The notes under the pieces are model-generated. The model did not search any database. It worked only from the letters and a program-made list of their open reading frames with translations, and had not been told where the DNA came from. Source: Roseibium porphyridii (GTDB taxonomy: Bacteria; Pseudomonadota; Alphaproteobacteria; Rhizobiales; Stappiaceae). Taken from it: a stretch of DNA of 64,000 bases. The first letter of the stretch is position 1. Each line of letters starts with the position of its first letter. Below are positions 45,265-54,973 of this stretch, one piece after another. The stretch is taken from positions 3,452,001 to 3,516,000 of the forward strand of contig NZ_CP120863.1 in assembly GCF_026191725.2 (NCBI RefSeq), given 5' to 3'. A program made the translations under genes and the position numbers.

Positions 45265-46176
45265 ATGATCACCTGTTTCGATATTGGGGGGTCCTTCATT
45301 CGGCACGGGACGCTGCGTGAAGATGGCTCCGTTATAGAAAACGGCCGCGTCGCTACGCCTGGCGCTGACTGGGAAGCTTTTGTAAGCGCCATTCACTCGT
45401 GCGCCGAAAGTGCGGGCACTCCAATTTCAATCTCACTTGCCGGCGCATTCGATGAACGGTCTGGAATTGCCGACGTTGCAAATATTCCCTGCCTCCACAG
45501 ACGTCCCGTGTTGTCCGATCTGGAAAGAGCTCTGGGACGCCCCGTTGTTATCACAAATGATGCAAATGCATTCGCGCTTGCCGAAGCCGTCGACGGTTCC
45601 GGCAGAGGTCGATCCGTCGTGTTCGGTATAATACTGGGTTCCGGCGTTGGCGGTGGTCTTGTCATAGATGGCAAGCTGGTAAAGGGCTTTGGGGGCATAG
45701 CAGGTGAATGGGGGCATGGTCCCGTTTTGGACCCGACCGCAGGTGGCCAGTTGAAGGGTATCGGTCACTATGCATGCGGGTGCGGTCAAATTGGCTGCAT
45801 CGACGCGATCTGTTCCGCACGCGGCCTGGAAAGGATCCACCAGTCGCTTCACGGCATTACCGCTTCCAGCAAGGAAATCACCGAGGCATGGCACCAGGCA
45901 GATGTGAAAGCCGCGTCAACGATTGATGCTTATTCAACGCTTCTGTCTCGTGCTCTTTCAGTCCTCGTCAATACGCTTGGACCTGACGTTATTCCGGTTA
46001 GCGGGGGGCTTTCCAACGACACCACTTTGCTTGATCTGATTGATCGCAAGACCCGCGAGATTGTCTTGGCGAAATATGATCAGGCATTGCTTCTGAAAGG
46101 CCATTTTGCGGAAAATGGTGGCCTGCAGGGCGCGGGTATCGTTGCCCGCATGTCGTTCAGGGAGTGGGCCGCATGA
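45265..46176 (+). CDS. ROK family sugar kinase, probable N-acetylglucosamine kinase
   Basis: 303 residues from ATG 45265; an upstream TTG (45205) overlaps the candidate operator and gives a non-family N-terminus. It begins ITCFDIGGSFIRHG (phosphate 1 motif), then ITNDANAFALAEA, GSGVGGGLVIDGKL and the zinc-binding GCGQIGCIDAICS cluster of ROK kinases, preceded by EWGHGPVL with the catalytic-site His. Phosphorylates a free N-acetylhexosamine, supplying GlcNAc-6-P or MurNAc-6-P to NagA/MurQ. Overlaps the next gene by 4 nt. Confidence 0.85.
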   Translation: MITCFDIGGSFIRHGTLREDGSVIENGRVATPGADWEAFVSAIHSCAESAGTPISISLAGAFDERSGIADVANIPCLHRRPVLSDLERALGRPVVITNDANAFALAEAVDGSGRGRSVVFGIILGSGVGGGLVIDGKLVKGFGGIAGEWGHGPVLDPTAGGQLKGIGHYACGCGQIGCIDAICSARGLERIHQSLHGITASSKEITEAWHQADVKAASTIDAYSTLLSRALSVLVNTLGPDVIPVSGGLSNDTTLLDLIDRKTREIVLAKYDQALLLKGHFAENGGLQGAGIVARMSFREWAA

Positions 46177-46937
46177 GTTTACCCCCCTCAAACGACAACC
46201 TCATCCTCGAGATTTGCGTCGATACTCTTGAAGGTGCCTGGACGGCTGCAGAGTGTGGAGCTGATCGCATTGAACTTTGTGCAGCACTGGGCGACGGCGG
46301 ACTGACGCCATCGGCCGGGATGATGTCGGCAGCTTCAAAGCTGCCTGTTGACGTTTATGCCATGATCCGACCGCGTGCAGGCGACTTCTATTTTTCGGAC
46401 GCAGAAAAGGCACTGATGTTGCGCGATATCCAGATGGCCGAAAGCGCTGGTCTGGAAGGGGTTGTCATTGGTGCTGTTACCGAACGGCGCGAGTTGGATC
46501 GAGACTTTCTGGCTGCAGCTATTGAAAGCACAACACTGCCCGTCACCCTTCATCGCGCAATCGATACAGTGAAGGATTACTCAATAGCGGTGGAAACCGC
46601 TATCGAACTCGGATTTGAACGCATTCTTTCTTCCGGCCAAGCCACGACAGCGGATCTTGGCCGCGACGCACTCGCAGCTGCCGTCAAACAAGCTGCGGGC
46701 CGGATTTCGATCATGGCAGGTTCCGGTGTTTCAGCGGCCAGTGCAGAGAGACTTCTTCTGCACGCAGGCGTCCGAGAACTCCACGCATCTTGTGCCTCCT
46801 ATGTGGATGCGCCGTCGCCCGATGCCCTTGAAAACAAACTCGGCTTTGTTGCCAAAACCGGCGTCCGATCAACAGATGCGAAGCTCGTGCGTGCATTGAG
46901 AGATGCCATGGACAAATACTTGGAGGCCGCAGCATGA
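46173..46937 (+). CDS. CutC family protein
   Basis: 254 residues from ATG 46173 (ATGA overlap with the kinase). TIM-barrel CutC family: LEICVDTLEGAWTAAECGADRIELCAALGDGGLTPSAGMM, MIRPRAGDFYFSDAE, VTLHRAIDTVKDY, ILSSGQ and a C-terminal LHASC. CutC was named for copper tolerance in E. coli, but nothing here relates to copper: it sits between a hexosamine kinase and a sugar dehydrogenase and is coupled to both. An enzymatic role in amino-sugar metabolism is more likely (inference). Confidence 0.88.
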   Translation: MSLPPSNDNLILEICVDTLEGAWTAAECGADRIELCAALGDGGLTPSAGMMSAASKLPVDVYAMIRPRAGDFYFSDAEKALMLRDIQMAESAGLEGVVIGAVTERRELDRDFLAAAIESTTLPVTLHRAIDTVKDYSIAVETAIELGFERILSSGQATTADLGRDALAAAVKQAAGRISIMAGSGVSAASAERLLLHAGVRELHASCASYVDAPSPDALENKLGFVAKTGVRSTDAKLVRALRDAMDKYLEAAA

Positions 46938-48100
46938 AGACCGGTTACCTTGGCCTTGGCGCCCGAATAGCCAATGTCAGCAATTGCCTTCAGGATGTTT
47001 CCACGGACCTCGAACCGGCAGTCTATGTGGACCCTACCCCTGCCGGCTTGAAACATGTTGAGCAGAAATCCGGGCAACGCCTGAGAAGCTATTCAGACCC
47101 CGTTGATATGCTGGCAAAGGAAAACCTTGATCTCCTGATGATCGGTTCTCCAAATTTCATGCACCTCGACCACCTCCGGGCAGCTCTTCAATCCGACGTG
47201 CCTTACATTTTCTGCGAGAAACCGGTTGTCGTCAGCGAAGAGGAAACCTTTGAGCTGCTGTCATTGATGAAGGCGAATGACGGAGCGAAACGAGTACTTG
47301 TCGGATTGGTCTTGCGTTATTCGCCACTTTACACCGAACTTCGGCGCAGCCTGGACGGAGGTCAGATCGGCAAAGTCGTTTCAATCGAGGCTGCAGAACA
47401 TATCGGTCCTTACCATGGCTCCTTTTTCATGCGGGACTGGCGCCGTTATGAGAAGAATTCCGGTGGCTTCATGCTCGAGAAATGCTGCCACGACCTCGAT
47501 CTCTATCAAGGCGTCGTCGGATGCCGTCCGAGATTTGTTTCCAGTTTCGGTGGCCGGAAGAGCTTCGTTCCGGAAAACCGTCCCGAACAGGACCATAGCT
47601 TCCCTGCACCAGAAGTCTCAGGCCGTGTCGACCCGTTCACACCTCGATGGGGTGGTGGAAACGCAGACTTCGATTCAGATGGTGACATCATCGACTACCA
47701 GACAGCACTGATTGAATATGAAGACGGTGCGAACCTTTGCTTTCATACAAATATGTATGTCCCCGATGAATTCCGGCGCTTTGCGATCATGGGCACCAAG
47801 GGCATGGCAGAAGGTGATTTCATCCGGAACTATTTCCGAGTGCACGATGCGCTGACATCGAAACGTCTTGTCGACAAACCGCAGCTCGCTGAAGCGCGCG
47901 ACGGTCACTACGGCGCTGACGAAGCTATGGCAAAGGACCTCGTTCACTACTTCAAAATCGGCGGCGGGTTGCCAGTCGGTGTTCTTGATGCGCTTGAAGC
48001 AGGGCTCACTGCAATCAAACTCGATGAAGCACGTCACACACGCACCGTTATCGACTTGAAAGATACCTGGGACCAATTTGACAGCTATGGGTTGGCTTAG
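46934..48100 (+). CDS. Gfo/Idh/MocA family NAD(P)-dependent sugar oxidoreductase
   Basis: 388 residues. A Rossmann start (GYLGLGARI), the FCEKPVV signature (about 95) and a C-terminal alpha/beta domain with CCHDLDLYQGVVG and the HY(G) tail. It oxidises or epimerises a sugar or inositol derivative, perhaps an amino sugar imported by the ABC system that follows; some family members act as glycosidases through a transient oxidation. It overlaps cutC by 4 nt. Confidence 0.87.
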   Translation: MKTGYLGLGARIANVSNCLQDVSTDLEPAVYVDPTPAGLKHVEQKSGQRLRSYSDPVDMLAKENLDLLMIGSPNFMHLDHLRAALQSDVPYIFCEKPVVVSEEETFELLSLMKANDGAKRVLVGLVLRYSPLYTELRRSLDGGQIGKVVSIEAAEHIGPYHGSFFMRDWRRYEKNSGGFMLEKCCHDLDLYQGVVGCRPRFVSSFGGRKSFVPENRPEQDHSFPAPEVSGRVDPFTPRWGGGNADFDSDGDIIDYQTALIEYEDGANLCFHTNMYVPDEFRRFAIMGTKGMAEGDFIRNYFRVHDALTSKRLVDKPQLAEARDGHYGADEAMAKDLVHYFKIGGGLPVGVLDALEAGLTAIKLDEARHTRTVIDLKDTWDQFDSYGLA

Positions 48101-48108
48101 AGGGGACA

Positions 48109-48999
48109 ATGGCGTTCAACACTCGAAAAACTGACTATTTCCCGTACCTATTGCTGATACCGGCAACAGTTGTGACGTTGATCGTAGTCGCATGGCCTCT
48201 TGTGGAGACCATCCGCTTGTCCTTCACTGATGCCTCGCTGCGGCCTGTCGAAAACTATGTTGGTTTTGCCAACTACGAAAAGATGTTTTCCCGGCGTTTT
48301 CCGGAGGTAATCGCGCGAACATTCTATTGGATGGCCCTGTCTGTTATTTTCAAAATAGTCGTCGGAACACTCGGAGCAGTGCTTCTTAACGCCGCCATTC
48401 CCGGCAAAACTCTAATGCGTGTATTGGTGATGCCTCCCTGGATCATCCCAATCCCGATTGGCGTTTTCATCTGGGGCTGGATGTATAACGGGCAGTTCGG
48501 AATGATCTCCGGAATTGGTCAGTCCATTGGACTGCTTGAAGGGCCATTCGAATTTCTGGCTTTCAAGTCTTCTGCCTTCTTCTCGACCATTGTCACGGAT
48601 GTCTGGATCGGAACCCCGCTTGTCACCGTCTATCTACTGGCGGCAATGCAGGCTATTTCGCCTGACCTGCACGAGGCGGCGTGGGTCGACGGAGCTTCCA
48701 GGTTCTATCGTTTTCGCCGCATAACGCTGCCGCTCATTATGCCAGCCATCGCGACGATGTCATTGTTGTCCGCCATCTGGACCTTCAATTCTTTCGACAT
48801 CATCTGGATCCTGACGGAAGGCGGTCCTCGCAACGCGACCACGACAATGATTATCGACACCTACAAGACTGCGATCAGCCGGTTCAAATACGGCGAAGGC
48901 GCAGCACGTGCCGTCATGATCGTGGTCTTCCTGTCGTTGTTCTCAACGTTCTACTTCCTGATGATTTCCAGGCTATCCAAGAAGGACAAAGAGGTATGA
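48109..48999 (+). CDS. Sugar ABC transporter permease (MalF/UgpA type)
   Basis: 296 residues, six predicted membrane helices, with the EAA loop EAAWVDGASRFYRFRRITLPLIMPAI. An AGGGG site lies 5 nt before the ATG. It forms the channel with the next permease. Last bases overlap the next start (ATGA). Confidence 0.92.
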   Translation: MAFNTRKTDYFPYLLLIPATVVTLIVVAWPLVETIRLSFTDASLRPVENYVGFANYEKMFSRRFPEVIARTFYWMALSVIFKIVVGTLGAVLLNAAIPGKTLMRVLVMPPWIIPIPIGVFIWGWMYNGQFGMISGIGQSIGLLEGPFEFLAFKSSAFFSTIVTDVWIGTPLVTVYLLAAMQAISPDLHEAAWVDGASRFYRFRRITLPLIMPAIATMSLLSAIWTFNSFDIIWILTEGGPRNATTTMIIDTYKTAISRFKYGEGAARAVMIVVFLSLFSTFYFLMISRLSKKDKEV

Positions 49000-49838
49000 T
49001 CAACAAGTATCGCTGGTACGAGTTTGTATTGATCTATGCCGGGCTCGCCCTGTTTTTGACCTTCATTCTCGCGCCGTTTATCACCGCTTTCACCGTGTCA
49101 TTGCGACCAATGCAGTCGCTGTTTTCGATCCCCTATCGGTTTCTGTCGGAAAACATGACGTTCGAAGCCTACTGGCAAATGTGGAGCAGCGTTCCCTTGT
49201 TAGCGCGCTACATGGTCAACTCGATCTTCATTTCCAGTGCGATCACCATTTGCGGGTTGTTGGCCATCGTTCCGGCTGCTTATGCATTTGCGCGATTTGA
49301 GTTCTCTGGACGCACCGGCCTTCTCGCCGGTTTCCTGGCCGTGAACATGGTCTCCGGCGCGGTTCTGATCATCCCGCTATACAAGGTGATGCAGCAGCTC
49401 GGTGTTCTGAACACCTATTTCGCGATGATTGTTCCAGGCACTGCGTTTGTTATCCCGACAGGTATCTGGTTGCTGCGCTCCTACCTAATGAAGATACCGC
49501 GAGAGCTTGAAGAAGCTGCCTGGGTTGATGGCGCCGGCAAACTCTACACCATGATCCGGGTCATACTGCCAATCGCCCTGCCCGGCATCATGGTCGTCGC
49601 TATCGCAACGTTCATTGCGGCATACGCGCAACAATTCATCTTTGCTCTCACCTTCAATTCGGTGAATGAGCTCAACCCGCTCCCAGTCGGACTGTTCCAG
49701 TTCTTTGGTCGCCAAACGGTCGTATGGAACGAACTGATGGCTGCAAGTTTGGTCGGCATCCTTCCAGTGCTGCTCCTCTACGTCTTCCTCCAACGCTACA
49801 TCGTCGCGGGCCTGACCGCCGGTGCCGTGAAGGAGTAA
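48996..49838 (+). CDS. Sugar ABC transporter permease (MalG/UgpE type)
   Basis: 280 residues from ATG 48996; the frame to 48681 overlaps the first permease and is not membrane-like. Six helices and the EAA loop ELEEAAWVDGAGKLYTMIRVILPIALPGI. Coupled to the preceding permease. Substrate probably an amino sugar or oligosaccharide, from context. Confidence 0.92.
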   Translation: MINKYRWYEFVLIYAGLALFLTFILAPFITAFTVSLRPMQSLFSIPYRFLSENMTFEAYWQMWSSVPLLARYMVNSIFISSAITICGLLAIVPAAYAFARFEFSGRTGLLAGFLAVNMVSGAVLIIPLYKVMQQLGVLNTYFAMIVPGTAFVIPTGIWLLRSYLMKIPRELEEAAWVDGAGKLYTMIRVILPIALPGIMVVAIATFIAAYAQQFIFALTFNSVNELNPLPVGLFQFFGRQTVVWNELMAASLVGILPVLLLYVFLQRYIVAGLTAGAVKE

Positions 49839-49879
49839 GTCCCGCATAGCAACCCACACACAATAACCGGAGGTGGAAA

Positions 49880-51094
49880 ATGACTATGAAGTCCATTTTG
49901 ATGGCAAGCGTGTTTGCAGTCGGTCTGACCGGCGCAGCCGCTGCGGAAGACAAGATGATCAACATGATCAACTGCGGCGACGATACAGGTGCGGGCATCC
50001 CGCTCCAGGCGCAGTTGATCGAGGAATGGAAGTCTGCAAATCCTGGATATGATGTCACAGTGGAATTTGTTCCCTGGGGTCAGTGTCAAGAAAAATCCAC
50101 GACGCTTGCAAGTGCGGGTAACCCGCCGGCAATCGCCTATATGGGGTCTCGCACGCTTAAGCAGCTGGCCGCCAACGATCTGATCATTCCGGTGAACATG
50201 ACCGAAGACGAAAAGGCGACGTATGCTCCGCCGATCCTCGGCACAATTACTGCCGGTGGTCAGCAGTGGGGTTTGCCGCGCGCGTTTTCGACAAAGGCCC
50301 TTTACTGGAACAAAGACCTTTTCAAAGAAGCTGGACTTGATCCAGAAACGCCGCCCAAAACCTGGGACGAAATGTACAATGCCGCTTCGGCAATCAAGGA
50401 AAAGACAGACGCCGACGGGTTCGGTCTGGCTGCAGCGTCCTTTGACAACACCATGCACCAGTTCATGAACTACGTTTACACCAACGGCGGTGAAGTCATT
50501 AACAGCGACGGCGAGATCGTCTTCAATTCACCGAACAACGTGGAAGCGCTTGCCTTCTACGGCAAGATGGCCAGCGTCTCTCAACCTGGCCCCATCGCCT
50601 ATGACCGCGCAAAGCTTCGTCCGCTCTTTTCCGAAGGAAAGATCGGCATGTTTATTTCCGGTCCGTGGGAACGCGGACAGGTTGGCGACTCTGTCAACTG
50701 GGGTGTCGCTCCGATCCCGGTGGGTCCGAGTGGGAAACCTGGTACACTGTTGATCACGGATTCCCTGGCAGTCTTTAAAGGAAGCGGTGTCGAAGAACAG
50801 GCACTGTCACTTGCAAAACTGCTGACCAATCCGGAAAACCAGATGGCCTTTGAACTGGCCGAAGGTTTCACGCCACTGCGTGACCTGCCTGAGGTGAAGG
50901 GCCTCGTTGAAAAAGATCCGACCTGGGCTGCATTTCTTGATGCAATTCCGACAGGCGGACCGGAGCCGTTCCTAACCGATTATGTCGGTCTTCAGGACAC
51001 GATCAACGAAGCTGTCCAAGGCGTTGTCTCTGGCGATGTCGACCCGTCCGAAGCGGTGGAATTTGCCGCTGAGGAACTGGAAGAATTCAAATAA
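49880..51094 (+). CDS. Sugar ABC transporter substrate-binding protein
   Basis: 404 residues with a Sec signal peptide (about 1-21, cleavage after AAAA) and a family 1 extracellular solute-binding fold. The motif GKIGMFISGPWERGQ in the second half is typical of sugar-binding proteins. A GGAGG site precedes the ATG. It is the periplasmic receptor of the 48109-52292 importer. The ligand is likely a GlcNAc- or MurNAc-containing sugar given MurQ, NagA and GH20 in the region (inference). Confidence 0.9.
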   Translation: MTMKSILMASVFAVGLTGAAAAEDKMINMINCGDDTGAGIPLQAQLIEEWKSANPGYDVTVEFVPWGQCQEKSTTLASAGNPPAIAYMGSRTLKQLAANDLIIPVNMTEDEKATYAPPILGTITAGGQQWGLPRAFSTKALYWNKDLFKEAGLDPETPPKTWDEMYNAASAIKEKTDADGFGLAAASFDNTMHQFMNYVYTNGGEVINSDGEIVFNSPNNVEALAFYGKMASVSQPGPIAYDRAKLRPLFSEGKIGMFISGPWERGQVGDSVNWGVAPIPVGPSGKPGTLLITDSLAVFKGSGVEEQALSLAKLLTNPENQMAFELAEGFTPLRDLPEVKGLVEKDPTWAAFLDAIPTGGPEPFLTDYVGLQDTINEAVQGVVSGDVDPSEAVEFAAEELEEFK

Positions 51095-51164
51095 TCCTCC
51101 CGCAAACTCGTCCGGACCCTCATTCTTGAGGGCCCGGACCTTTTCAGACATATGAGGAATTCCG

Positions 51165-52292
51165 ATGGGCGAACTACGCCTCGATGACGTCCGTAAATCC
51201 TTCGGCAACCTGGAAGTGATCAAGGGCGTTTCACTGGACATCAGTCATGGCGAATTTGTTGTATTCGTCGGACCTTCGGGATGTGGCAAATCCACGTTGC
51301 TTCGCATGATCGCCGGGCTGGAGGAAATCAGCGGTGGCACCGCAGAGATCAGCGGCAAGACGGTCAACAACCTTCCGCCGGTCGAACGTGGCATCGCCAT
51401 GGTGTTTCAGTCCTACGCGCTTTATCCGCATATGTCCGTTTACGAGAACATTGCATTTCCGCTCAGGGTCGAAAAGCTCTCCAACGATCTGGTTGAGCAG
51501 AAGGTTCACCAGGCTGCACGTATTCTCAAACTGGAAGAACGGCTAAAGCACCGTCCCGGCCAGCTCTCGGGCGGCCAGCGACAAAGGGTTGCGATCGGTC
51601 GTGCAATTGTTCGGGAACCATCGGTGTTCCTGTTCGACGAACCACTTTCCAACCTGGACGCAGCGCTGCGGGCAGAAATGCGGGTGGAACTTGCCAAGCT
51701 CCATGACGAACTCGACGCTACCATGATCTATGTGACGCATGATCAGGTTGAAGCCATGACAATGGCTGACCGAATTGTCGTTCTAGATCAGGGTGTTATT
51801 TCGCAAGTCGGGACACCACTTGATCTCTACCACAAACCGCAGAACCTCTTTGTGGCCGGTTTCATCGGCAACCCGAAAATGAATTTCCTGAAAGTGACAG
51901 GGATAGGATCTGACGAAAAAGGCGCAAGAGTGACCATGCCGAATGGGCAAGAGTTGCTGGTTGGCGTATCAGCCAACAACGACATTTCGGGTAAAACCCT
52001 TACCCTCGGCATCAGACCCGAGGACCTGACCTTGAACCCTGCCGACGCTTCTATCGAAGTCGTCCCGAACGTGGTTGAACATCTCGGTATCCACACAGTC
52101 ACCTACAGTGTGGTGGACGGAGCAAAAGACACATTTTGCTCTTTGTTGCCGGGCTCTGCGCCTGCCAGGGTCGGCACGCCGGTCGCAATGGGTCTAAACG
52201 GGTCTGACTGCCATTTGTTTGAAGAAAATGGCGTGGCGTTCGAACGCAGGGTCGCATTGTCAGATCTTGACCCCGCCAAAATGCAAATCTGA
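51165..52292 (+). CDS. Sugar ABC transporter ATP-binding protein (UgpC/MsmX type)
   Basis: 375 residues. Walker [10 protein letters not shown], signature [10 protein letters not shown], Walker [14 protein letters not shown], switch [10 protein letters not shown], then the regulatory TOBE domain (about 240-370). Energises the two permeases at 48109-49838. An AGGAA site lies just before the ATG. Confidence 0.92.
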   Translation: MGELRLDDVRKSFGNLEVIKGVSLDISHGEFVVFVGPSGCGKSTLLRMIAGLEEISGGTAEISGKTVNNLPPVERGIAMVFQSYALYPHMSVYENIAFPLRVEKLSNDLVEQKVHQAARILKLEERLKHRPGQLSGGQRQRVAIGRAIVREPSVFLFDEPLSNLDAALRAEMRVELAKLHDELDATMIYVTHDQVEAMTMADRIVVLDQGVISQVGTPLDLYHKPQNLFVAGFIGNPKMNFLKVTGIGSDEKGARVTMPNGQELLVGVSANNDISGKTLTLGIRPEDLTLNPADASIEVVPNVVEHLGIHTVTYSVVDGAKDTFCSLLPGSAPARVGTPVAMGLNGSDCHLFEENGVAFERRVALSDLDPAKMQI

Positions 52293-52337
52293 TCTAACGC
52301 AGGCCGAGTAGTAGACCTGATTGCAGGTGCAAATATC

Positions 52338-52398
52338 GGGCAAGCCGTCTGGAGGACGGGGCAATTTTTCTTTCGAAATTGCCCTAGACGACTTGCCC
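52338..52398. terminator. Large composite hairpin between convergent operons
   Basis: An outer stem GGGCAAGCCGTCT (52338-52350) pairs with AGACGACTTGCCC (52386-52398) with one mismatch, and an inner perfect 9-bp stem GGGCAATTT/AAATTGCCC (52359-52367, 52376-52384) nests inside. It overlaps the stop codon of the minus-strand PLP enzyme gene and follows the ABC ATPase gene. Probably a bidirectional barrier between the two operons; no T tract follows it on either strand. Confidence 0.55.
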
Positions 52399-53451
52399 TC
52401 GAGCAGAGACGGGCTCAATGCGCGTCACCACTCCGTCCCGATGAAAAACCAGTTTGTCGAACATGTTTGAAACCACACATGTGTGATTGGGTATGATCCG
52501 CACTCGCTCGCCAATTTGAGGTTTCTGTTGCGACCTGCTCAGATCGACAACGGCGTGTTCCTCACTCAATTTCGCGATAGAGGCCTCTGGATAGCCGATC
52601 ATCCGACCATGATCGGCAAAGCCGAGCAGATCGGATGTGAGTGCTTTGGAACCGGCGTCAAGCACGGCCCTGTTCTCGGTAGGTCTGGACACCACCGTGG
52701 CAATCACATGCATGGCGCAATCCTCATAGTCGCACATTCCAGCGCGCACCATCGAGCGATCATTGAATATGTATGTGCCAGCTCTGTGTTCAGTGGCACA
52801 TTTGACCAGGTCTGAATCAAAGAGACTGGGTGATCCACCGTGAGAAACAACCGGACACTCAAGCCCTTCGCGCTTCAGGAGGTCGATTGTCTTTGCGAAA
52901 AACGCCTCAACGTCAGCCTCGCTCGACGGTTTTGGATACGTCAGAAGACCATGGAACGTAAGACCGGATTTTTGGTCAATCTGCTTGGCAAGCTCTACCG
53001 CCTCTTCCGGTGTCTGGACGCCATTTCGTTCCGAACCGGTGTCGCACTCGACCAACACTTTCAAAGGGGCATTCTCGTTAAAGCGGGTCGCAAGGCCTTC
53101 AACAACAAGACCGTTGTCGGCAACCACCTGAAGGTCCACCTTTGCATTCAGTGCTTTGAGCCGGTCCAATCGCGCATCACCAAGCATGTTGAAAGTGATC
53201 AGGATGTCTGTGAAACCCGCGTCTGCGAATACCTCAGCTTCGCTGATTTTTTGGCAGTTGATACCTTTTGCTCCTGCTGCGACCTGCAATGACGCAAGAG
53301 CGGGTATTTTGTGAGTCTTGATGTGAGGCCTGAAGTTTCGGCCGATCCGATTGAAATACTGCTGCGCGACATTGATGTTGGATTCCATGACCGTTTCATC
53401 AATCACGACGACTGGTGTAAGCAAGTCGTTTATGGAGTATCCGACACTCAT
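52384..53451 (-). CDS. PLP-dependent D-threonine aldolase/D-serine dehydratase-like enzyme
   Basis: 355 residues, alanine-racemase-fold N-terminal domain with the PLP Lys in RPHIKTHK (about residue 46), then SHGGSPS for phosphate binding, and a C-terminal D-Ser dehydratase-like domain with IIPNHTCVVSN (His and Cys that bind metal in this family). Members cleave or dehydrate D-3-hydroxyamino acids. It overlaps the M81 peptidase gene by 4 nt, suggesting that it handles a D-amino acid released by that peptidase; the RidA across the divergent promoter could clear the enamine product. Confidence 0.85.
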   Translation of the reverse strand: MSVGYSINDLLTPVVVIDETVMESNINVAQQYFNRIGRNFRPHIKTHKIPALASLQVAAGAKGINCQKISEAEVFADAGFTDILITFNMLGDARLDRLKALNAKVDLQVVADNGLVVEGLATRFNENAPLKVLVECDTGSERNGVQTPEEAVELAKQIDQKSGLTFHGLLTYPKPSSEADVEAFFAKTIDLLKREGLECPVVSHGGSPSLFDSDLVKCATEHRAGTYIFNDRSMVRAGMCDYEDCAMHVIATVVSRPTENRAVLDAGSKALTSDLLGFADHGRMIGYPEASIAKLSEEHAVVDLSRSQQKPQIGERVRIIPNHTCVVSNMFDKLVFHRDGVVTRIEPVSARGQVV

Positions 53452-54971
53452 AATAAGCCTCCTGAACGGCCGGTCGCTTTCAAGTTTCCCTGCTCGTCTT
53501 CAGCTGGTGCCATCGTGTTGTCCAAGATCGGCCAGATGTCGCGAGGCGCCTTTTCATAAGGCGTCTTTCTTGGATCATTCGGATAGGGCTGCCCAGCTGA
53601 GCAGTACAGTATGAGCGGACTGATTTCGGCAAAAGACCGGTAAAAGTGATTGGTCGATTTAACGACCACTATTTTGAGATCCGCCAACTCAATACCAAAG
53701 TTGGTGAAGAGACTTGTATCGAAACACTGGGCTCGCGTTGAGTTCAAGATTACGTCGATCCCATGTACTTTGATCCAGGTGGCATCGCCGATCGGGACGA
53801 TGCTGTCTCCAAAGATCTGCGTCGCATTCTTCACATTGCGAATGACGTCCACTTCAGCGTCTATTGGATTTCCGGTTTCGGGTGCAGATTTGGCACCGAA
53901 CCGAAGTTTCATCGACGTCCCCTCGCCTGCAGCATGGCAGAGCTTGACGGCAATCGGGTCCCAGATGCTGCCGAACGCGATCCCGGTGATCCCACGTCTC
54001 AAGGCCTCAGCGAGAAGTATCGTCGAGTCTCCTGCCGTCCCCCCACCCGGATTGTCCCACATATCAGCAATCGTGACCGGACACCCTTTACAGCCAAGCG
54101 CTTTGTCGAATGCTTCGCTGGGGGTCAGTTCAGGGTTTCGGACCTTGCCCCGCAAGCTATAGAGCTTCGCTCCAAGTTCCTTTGCAACCCGGTCCCCCAA
54201 CAGGCGATCATCATTAGTGACCACAAGGATCTTCGAACCCATTTCCGGAACATCACCTGCCATGAAACCATGAACAAGCGAGAGCGACAGAATGCCAGGG
54301 GTTCCGGCTTCGAGTGCGATCATCTCATCGACGAAACCGCGCATTGGTTCTTTGCTTGTCGGAAACACATCGATCATTTTGGGATCGAAAACACTCATGA
54401 CGGGCTGCGTGCGACCGGCAACTGTCTCTCCGGCAAGGCGCCAGGCATCTTCAGCTCTTTCCACAAAGTCGGTGTGAGGAAATTCCTTGAAGGCGATCAA
54501 AGCATTGGCTGCTGACACCCGTTTGCGGGTCAGATGACTATGCGGATCCATGGTCGCAATGATGGGAACAGTCGGTCCAACAATCTTCCGAACCCTCGTG
54601 AGGAAGTCTCCCTCAGGGTCGTCATATTCTGCTGCAACCATCGCGCCGTGCAGGCCGAGGACAAGAACATCAAAAGGACCGTTGGTTCTCAGCTGTTCAA
54701 GGATTTCATCCCGCAGAAGCTCATAGCAGTCACGCGACACCAGACCAGCAGGATCCGCCCAGGCGGAAGTGCCCTCAATAAGTTGCCAGTCATTGTCCTC
54801 GGCAAATTTCCGGCCAACGGTCACTACCGCAGAACACAGTGTCGGTGTGTCTGGATGCTCACCTGGACGCGCGAGCAAAGACGCTTCAAAAGCGTCGATA
54901 TCGATGCGAATTGGTGAAAATGTATTGGTTTCTGTTGCCAATACGGCTGTGAAGGCACGTCGTTGGGTCAT
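53448..54971 (-). CDS. M81 family metallopeptidase (microcystinase MlrC-like), copy 1
   Basis: 507 residues from ATG 54971; the frame to 55070 overlaps the upstream gene. Starts FTAVLATETNTFSP; contains LGLHGAMVAAEYDDPEGD and MDPHSHLT...FPHTDF, i.e. Asp-x-His and a His 22 residues later, the arrangement I recall for the zinc ligands of MlrC, then DMWDNPGGGTAGDST in the C-terminal MlrC domain. No signal peptide, so cytoplasmic. MlrC cleaves peptides containing D- and gamma-linked residues. In an amino-sugar island the target may be muropeptide stems (inference). Confidence 0.87.
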   Translation of the reverse strand: MTQRRAFTAVLATETNTFSPIRIDIDAFEASLLARPGEHPDTPTLCSAVVTVGRKFAEDNDWQLIEGTSAWADPAGLVSRDCYELLRDEILEQLRTNGPFDVLVLGLHGAMVAAEYDDPEGDFLTRVRKIVGPTVPIIATMDPHSHLTRKRVSAANALIAFKEFPHTDFVERAEDAWRLAGETVAGRTQPVMSVFDPKMIDVFPTSKEPMRGFVDEMIALEAGTPGILSLSLVHGFMAGDVPEMGSKILVVTNDDRLLGDRVAKELGAKLYSLRGKVRNPELTPSEAFDKALGCKGCPVTIADMWDNPGGGTAGDSTILLAEALRRGITGIAFGSIWDPIAVKLCHAAGEGTSMKLRFGAKSAPETGNPIDAEVDVIRNVKNATQIFGDSIVPIGDATWIKVHGIDVILNSTRAQCFDTSLFTNFGIELADLKIVVVKSTNHFYRSFAEISPLILYCSAGQPYPNDPRKTPYEKAPRDIWPILDNTMAPAEDEQGNLKATGRSGGLL

Positions 54972-54973
54972 CT

